Under the pieces are notes generated by a model. The model did not search any database, was not told where the DNA came from, and saw only the letters and a program-made list of their open reading frames with translations. A program made the translations under genes and the position numbers. From Clostridia bacterium (GTDB lineage Bacteria; Bacillota; Clostridia; Oscillospirales; Acutalibacteraceae), in the NCBI GenBank assembly GCA_017438845.1, contig JAFRUO010000008.1, positions 78,103 to 142,102 on the forward strand: a stretch of DNA of 64,000 nucleotides, in the 5' to 3' direction. This document shows positions 61,701 through 64,000 of this stretch, in pieces (the first letter of the stretch is position 1; each line of letters begins with the position of its first letter).

Positions 61701-63717
61701 CATAAGCGGTGCAACCGTTAATGCAACGGGTGCGGAAAACGGCGCAGGTATCGGAAGCGGAACCGGTACAGTCGGCGGTACTGTCAGAATCTACGGCGGA
61801 AATGTCAACGCAACCGGCGGAACAAAAGCTGCGGCTATCGGTTCCGGTAATACAGGTGCGAGCGGACAGATTACGATATACGGCGGTACGGTAAATGCGG
61901 TCGCGGGTTCGGGCGCCGCAGGTATCGGAGCAGGTTTTTCGGGCGGAGCAGGAACTATCACAATCAGTGGCGGTAACGTTACTGCAACGGGCAGCATGTA
62001 CAGTGCATGCATAGGCGGTTCATACGCAGGAAGCGGCGGAACGATTAATATACTCGGCGGTAATGTTACGGCAGTTAATATATCTTCAAACGGCGTCGGT
62101 ATCGGAGCGGGCTATAATTCGACATCCGGCGGAAGCATTAATCTCAGTTGGACTGCTTCAACAGACAGCATCACGGCTTCTTCATATAAAGTAAATGTGA
62201 ATAATCTTACTTTAAGTAAGAACTTCAGGATTCAGGGAACATATAAAATTGCGGAAAAGGATAATATTGACGGAGAAACCTTACTTGCCTACAACGGCGA
62301 TATTTATACCGTGAGCTTTACTGATTCGGACGGAACTACCGTTATTTCCGAGTCGCAGAGAATTGTCTCAGGCGGTAAAGCCGAAAAGCCTGAGGATCCG
62401 TATATAAGCGGTAAACGGTTTATTGAGTGGCGATTGGCAGATGCCTCTTACAACTTTAATAATATCGTTAATCAGAATATCACTTTAAAAGCATATACAG
62501 AAGATTTACCTGAAATCTGTTATATTGACGCGGACGGCAGTGAAATCAGAACATCGGATTATTTCATTGTTGAATACGGTACAACCAATAACAACTTTTC
62601 CGGCGGAGTTTATTTCATAAGTGATAATGTTACCTTCAGCGAAAGAATTCAAATATCGGGAAATGTCAGTATTGTTTTGAAAGACGGAGTAACGCTGACA
62701 GCGCAAAGCGGTATCAGTGTTAAAACTCCCGATACTCTGACGGTTTACGCACAGTCGTTCGGCACGGGAAGTTTAAACGCAACAGCTATACTTAACAATG
62801 CGGCGATCGGCGGTAACTCAGACAATGTCGCAACAGGCACAATTATAATTAACGGCGGAATTATTAATGCAACGGGTGCTTCGTACGCAGCAGGTATCGG
62901 CGCGGGGTCGTCATCTGCAAGCGGCACCGTAATTATAAACAGAGGTGTTGTTAATGCAACCGGCGGTCAGTATGCTGCCGCTATCGGCGGAGCGGGTACT
63001 TCAAATTCCGATGCCGGTACGATTATTATTAACGGAGGTACAGTAAACGCTACGGGCGATTCAATGTCTACGGGAATCGGCGGCGGTTACAGAGGTACTT
63101 CGGGCAACATTACGATTAACGGAGGCGTAATTACCGCAAGCGGTAATTCTTCGGCAGCCGGTATCGGTTCCGGATGCTATTGCTCGACAAATTCAGGCGT
63201 AATAACTATAAACGGCGGCACGGTTGACGTGACAGGTGGATACAGAAGCGCGGCTATCGGAGGCAGCATTAGCTCGTCGGGCGGAACAATTAATATTAAC
63301 GGCGGTAATGTAACCGCAAGAGAGAGTTCAGTCCAAAACAGCGACAGCACGGGTATCGGTTCCGGTTACGGTAATTCCAACGTAACAATTAATCTTAACT
63401 GGACTAAGCTTTCCGACAGCATAACTTCAGATTCATACAGGGGAAATATCAGCTTTGTCAAGGAGTTTGCGATTGAAGGAAGCAGAACTCTCGTCACAGC
63501 ATCAAACGCTTCGGGAAACACCATTGTTCCTTTCCCGTACGGCGACCTTGATGATGACGGCGATATCGATCTTTACGATTACGCAATTCTCAAGCTTCAT
63601 GTTGAGGGCACGGCGCTGACCGCACAACAGGAATACGAAGCGGATATTGACCGTGACGGAGCAATTGATGCATTTGATTTATTCTTCTTAAATAAACGCG
63701 CAAATCATATTATATGA
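58720..63717 (+). CDS. Secreted glycine-rich beta-helix repeat protein with InlB repeats and C-terminal dockerin (1665 aa)
   Basis: The protein has a signal peptide (1-32). Four blocks follow, each starting with an InlB-like segment (VxFxxxDGxT, KPxxPxxxGKRFIEWR) and continuing into strings of INGGTVNATGG...AGIGGG repeats of about 25-30 residues that should fold as a right-handed beta-helix, with SLTASKGITV-type linkers. The last 55 residues contain two calcium loops, DLDDDGDIDLYDY and DIDRDGAIDAFDL, the hallmark of type I dockerins that bind cohesins. The ATG at 58720 follows GGGAGG. No enzyme domain is recognised, so it is probably an adhesive or scaffold-bound surface protein. It is bracketed by 47-bp direct repeats. 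Confidence 0.88.
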   Translation: MNKRISVLRKAIALVVSVLLITMSLPLNAFALGQTHTVTFIKYRPTNEVYTQVEVQDGDTLTKPADPEMSGNTFYYWQYNDAEYDFDTPVTENMTLYAVWIDGVIPKIPYIDENGIQQDCPTYFYKTLQSSSSEQIISDVYSWYIVDGNVTISNYISVSGTANIILCDGSTLTVTKGIRAGQNANLNIYAQSAGTGTLNSNTSRVNYPGIGWSSGNITINGGVINAYGGNESAGIGNSSRGSGVNVTINGGTVTAVGGSSAAGIGGSYYGSSGAITINGGTVNATGGSNGTGIGGGYYSPSCGDISINGGNVTATGGNGCAGIGAGFNKRIAKVRLNWKNTTDSIYASSYNATDYDIDDDLYVENTTEFAKPQNISGKTVKPYTSGYYYAYLLDTDGQTQVADPIKFIPGTTPSAPDTVFNSGKRADSWKLNGNNYYFNVVPSGDINLTAVWETLTPVEYSDSDMSRLYCNEYKTVTSNVGYVTWTSGWYYVGSDVTIGGRINVKGDVHLIIGNDSGDCALTASKGITVNEGNSLTIYSHHQSWGYLVTGTPDTYYAGIGSYAFSTSEGYNCGNITINGCHITARGGQYSAAIGSGAAGKADNVVINWAWGLDLTGGIYGAGLGSGYNGKVENIYIGNLTDATIRGGNNAAGIGTGYMGKCESINIECANNLTVYGGQNGAAIGSGQGGDCSSIYIEYADLTANGGSDAAAIGGGAMTGSNTGGRGGNIIIEGYDIRAIAGTNGYGVGSGFGRNGTDSTLTLESFDSDDMLYFDSINVSSVNFISDYKIDGTNIIVDEDNIAGHTIVPCEDNTNTVNFLDEDGVTPLYTPRKAISGGTVSKPNNPVKDGKRFIEWRLNGSAFDFSTPVNTDISLTAYFTDITPVTYRDTDGTFKTVSDYKVLETTNRSLNLSDNWYVVFGDVNINTRITVNGTVNLLICDGASLNASKGITVNNGKTLNIYGQSNDSGVLTATADVTNYAGIGGAGDRSCGIINISGATVNATGAENGAGIGSGTGTVGGTVRIYGGNVNATGGTKAAAIGSGNTGASGQITIYGGTVNAVAGSGAAGIGAGFSGGAGTITISGGNVTATGSMYSACIGGSYAGSGGTINILGGNVTAVNISSNGVGIGAGYNSTSGGSINLSWTASTDSITASSYKVNVNNLTLSKNFRIQGTYKIAEKDNIDGETLLAYNGDIYTVSFTDSDGTTVISESQRIVSGGKAEKPEDPYISGKRFIEWRLADASYNFNNIVNQNITLKAYTEDLPEICYIDADGSEIRTSDYFIVEYGTTNNNFSGGVYFISDNVTFSERIQISGNVSIVLKDGVTLTAQSGISVKTPDTLTVYAQSFGTGSLNATAILNNAAIGGNSDNVATGTIIINGGIINATGASYAAGIGAGSSSASGTVIINRGVVNATGGQYAAAIGGAGTSNSDAGTIIINGGTVNATGDSMSTGIGGGYRGTSGNITINGGVITASGNSSAAGIGSGCYCSTNSGVITINGGTVDVTGGYRSAAIGGSISSSGGTININGGNVTARESSVQNSDSTGIGSGYGNSNVTINLNWTKLSDSITSDSYRGNISFVKEFAIEGSRTLVTASNASGNTIVPFPYGDLDDDGDIDLYDYAILKLHVEGTALTAQQEYEADIDRDGAIDAFDLFFLNKRANHII

Positions 63718-63720
63718 ATT

Positions 63721-63837
63721 GCAAAAAACGGGCGACGTCGGCACCAATGAATGGGACTGCGAGCTCGCCGCCGCAGTTGCAGAGGCAGCACGCAAGGACG
63801 GCGTAGCAAGAATCTGATTTCCCTTTAAAGCGTATTT
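63721..63837. other. Junction scar after the dockerin gene
   Basis: After the dockerin stop there is about 45 bp with no match seen elsewhere, then the right 47-bp repeat, then an AT-rich spacer. A frame without a start codon runs through it and reads GDVGTNEWDCEL joined to the malic-enzyme C-terminus, then TGA. It looks like a remnant of a broken gene end rather than a gene. Confidence 0.6.
63767..63813. repeat. 47-bp direct repeat, right copy
   Basis: It is identical to 58554-58600, the malic-enzyme 3' end. Here it is followed by TGA in the same frame and by a strong terminator. Confidence 0.93.
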
Positions 63838-63867
63838 AGAGCAGACTTCGGTCTGCTCTTTTTTTGT
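63838..63867 (+). terminator. Strong terminator after the right repeat
   Basis: AGAGCAGAC and GTCTGCTCT form a 9-bp stem with a TTCG tetraloop, followed by seven T residues. It has no gene of its own upstream and may be the original end of a malic-enzyme-like transcript. Confidence 0.92.
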
Positions 63868-63875
63868 ATAATGAA

Positions 63876-63898
63876 AACCACGCGATAGTCGCGTGGTT
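63876..63898. repeat. Perfect 10-bp hairpin near the window end
   Basis: AACCACGCGA, TAG, TCGCGTGGTT form a perfect 10-bp stem with a 3-base loop and no T-run. A compact hairpin of this type just before a gene start resembles the subterminal hairpins of IS200/IS605 elements, but the gene itself is cut off. Confidence 0.6.
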
Positions 63899-63937
63899 CA
63901 GAAAAGGTTAACCGATGAAAAGAACCTCCGCAGCGTG

Positions 63938-63943
63938 TATAAT
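63938..63943 (+). promoter_or_regulatory. Possible -10 box for the gene at the window end
   Basis: TATAAT at 63938-63943 has no clear -35 partner (TTAACC near 63908 is 24 bp away). It lies 48 bp before the last start codon. Confidence 0.4.
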
Positions 63944-63991
63944 AGAAAAGACCTGCCAGTCAAAAAATACACAAAACGGAGGTAAAAAACG

Positions 63992-64000
63992 ATGAAAAAA
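63992..64000 (+). CDS. First three codons of an unidentified gene (cut by window edge)
   Basis: An ATG at 63992 follows CGGAGGT with a 9-base spacer, a strong ribosome site, and reads MKK before the window ends. Together with the hairpin at 63876-63898 it may be the start of a small insertion sequence transposase gene, but with three codons nothing can be assigned. Confidence 0.4.

Noticed and set aside
59350..63400. Regularly repeated DNA in the dockerin gene as a possible CRISPR array
   Set aside because: The repeats are degenerate, follow the reading frame, lack constant spacers and encode the INGG/AGIGGG protein repeats.

Overview
The window looks like chromosomal DNA of a low-to-moderate GC Gram-positive bacterium of the class Clostridia, probably a gut member of the Oscillospirales/Ruminococcaceae. 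The reasons are a CIRCE-controlled groES-groEL operon, an SAM-I riboswitch before metK, an FMN riboswitch before an ECF riboflavin transporter, the gene order SRP RNA-dnaX-ybaB-recR-smpB-tmRNA, a sodium-pumping decarboxylase operon, surface proteins anchored by S-layer homology (SLH) domains, and a type I dockerin. Nearly all genes have strong GGAGG-type ribosome binding sites, and many have near-consensus sigma-A promoters. The taxonomic placement is inferred from gene content, not from a marker-gene tree.

Layout. 1-0.6 kb: groES/groEL. 0.6-9.8 kb: an O-antigen-ligase-type polymerase and a sugar symporter, a DHHW protein with a phosphoesterase, a D,D-carboxypeptidase homologue that has lost its catalytic serine, nagA with a phosphoesterase, and an operon of three small unknown proteins. 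9.8-16 kb: an HD hydrolase and a membrane protein, a repeat-filled intergenic region, then a divergent XRE regulator and a 1284-residue M23 peptidase/InlB-repeat/Cys-repeat/SLH surface protein. 16-19.4 kb: a four-gene biotin-dependent Na+ decarboxylase operon. 20-24 kb: a PH-like membrane protein, a small inverted-repeat element, and dnaD-dnaC, nth and an XRE regulator. 24-31 kb: a GDPD-like membrane protein, an MFS transporter and a GntR/ABC operon carrying two paralogous membrane-anchored proteins behind a palindromic operator. 31-39.4 kb: housekeeping genes gdhA, tsaD, metK, ribU, manA, an aspartate aminotransferase and ispDF.

39.4-64 kb: a BspA-type LRR/SLH surface protein, an intracellular GH28 hydrolase with a MATE exporter, a C69 dipeptidase, a DUF1836 regulator with a membrane partner, a second repeat-filled region that runs into a duplicated tmRNA 3' end, then tmRNA, smpB, recR, ybaB, dnaX and SRP RNA. 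After these come a C39-like protein, glpK, an acyltransferase, an Ldh-family dehydrogenase, malic enzyme, and a 1665-residue glycine-rich repeat protein ending in a dockerin. The dockerin gene lies between two exact 47-bp copies of the malic-enzyme 3' end. The window ends in a hairpin, a promoter and the first codons of another gene, possibly an insertion sequence.

Functionally, malic enzyme, the Ldh-family dehydrogenase, the Na+ decarboxylase and glutamate dehydrogenase fit an anaerobic fermenter that moves carbon through malate, oxaloacetate and pyruvate and makes a sodium gradient. NagA, ManA, GH28 and the symporters fit use of amino sugars, mannose and plant pectin. The SLH and dockerin proteins indicate an elaborate cell surface. 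The least explained items are the intergenic palindromic mosaics, the tmRNA 3'-end duplication, the direct repeats around the dockerin gene, the GntR/ABC paralog operon and the apparent carboxypeptidase pseudoenzyme.
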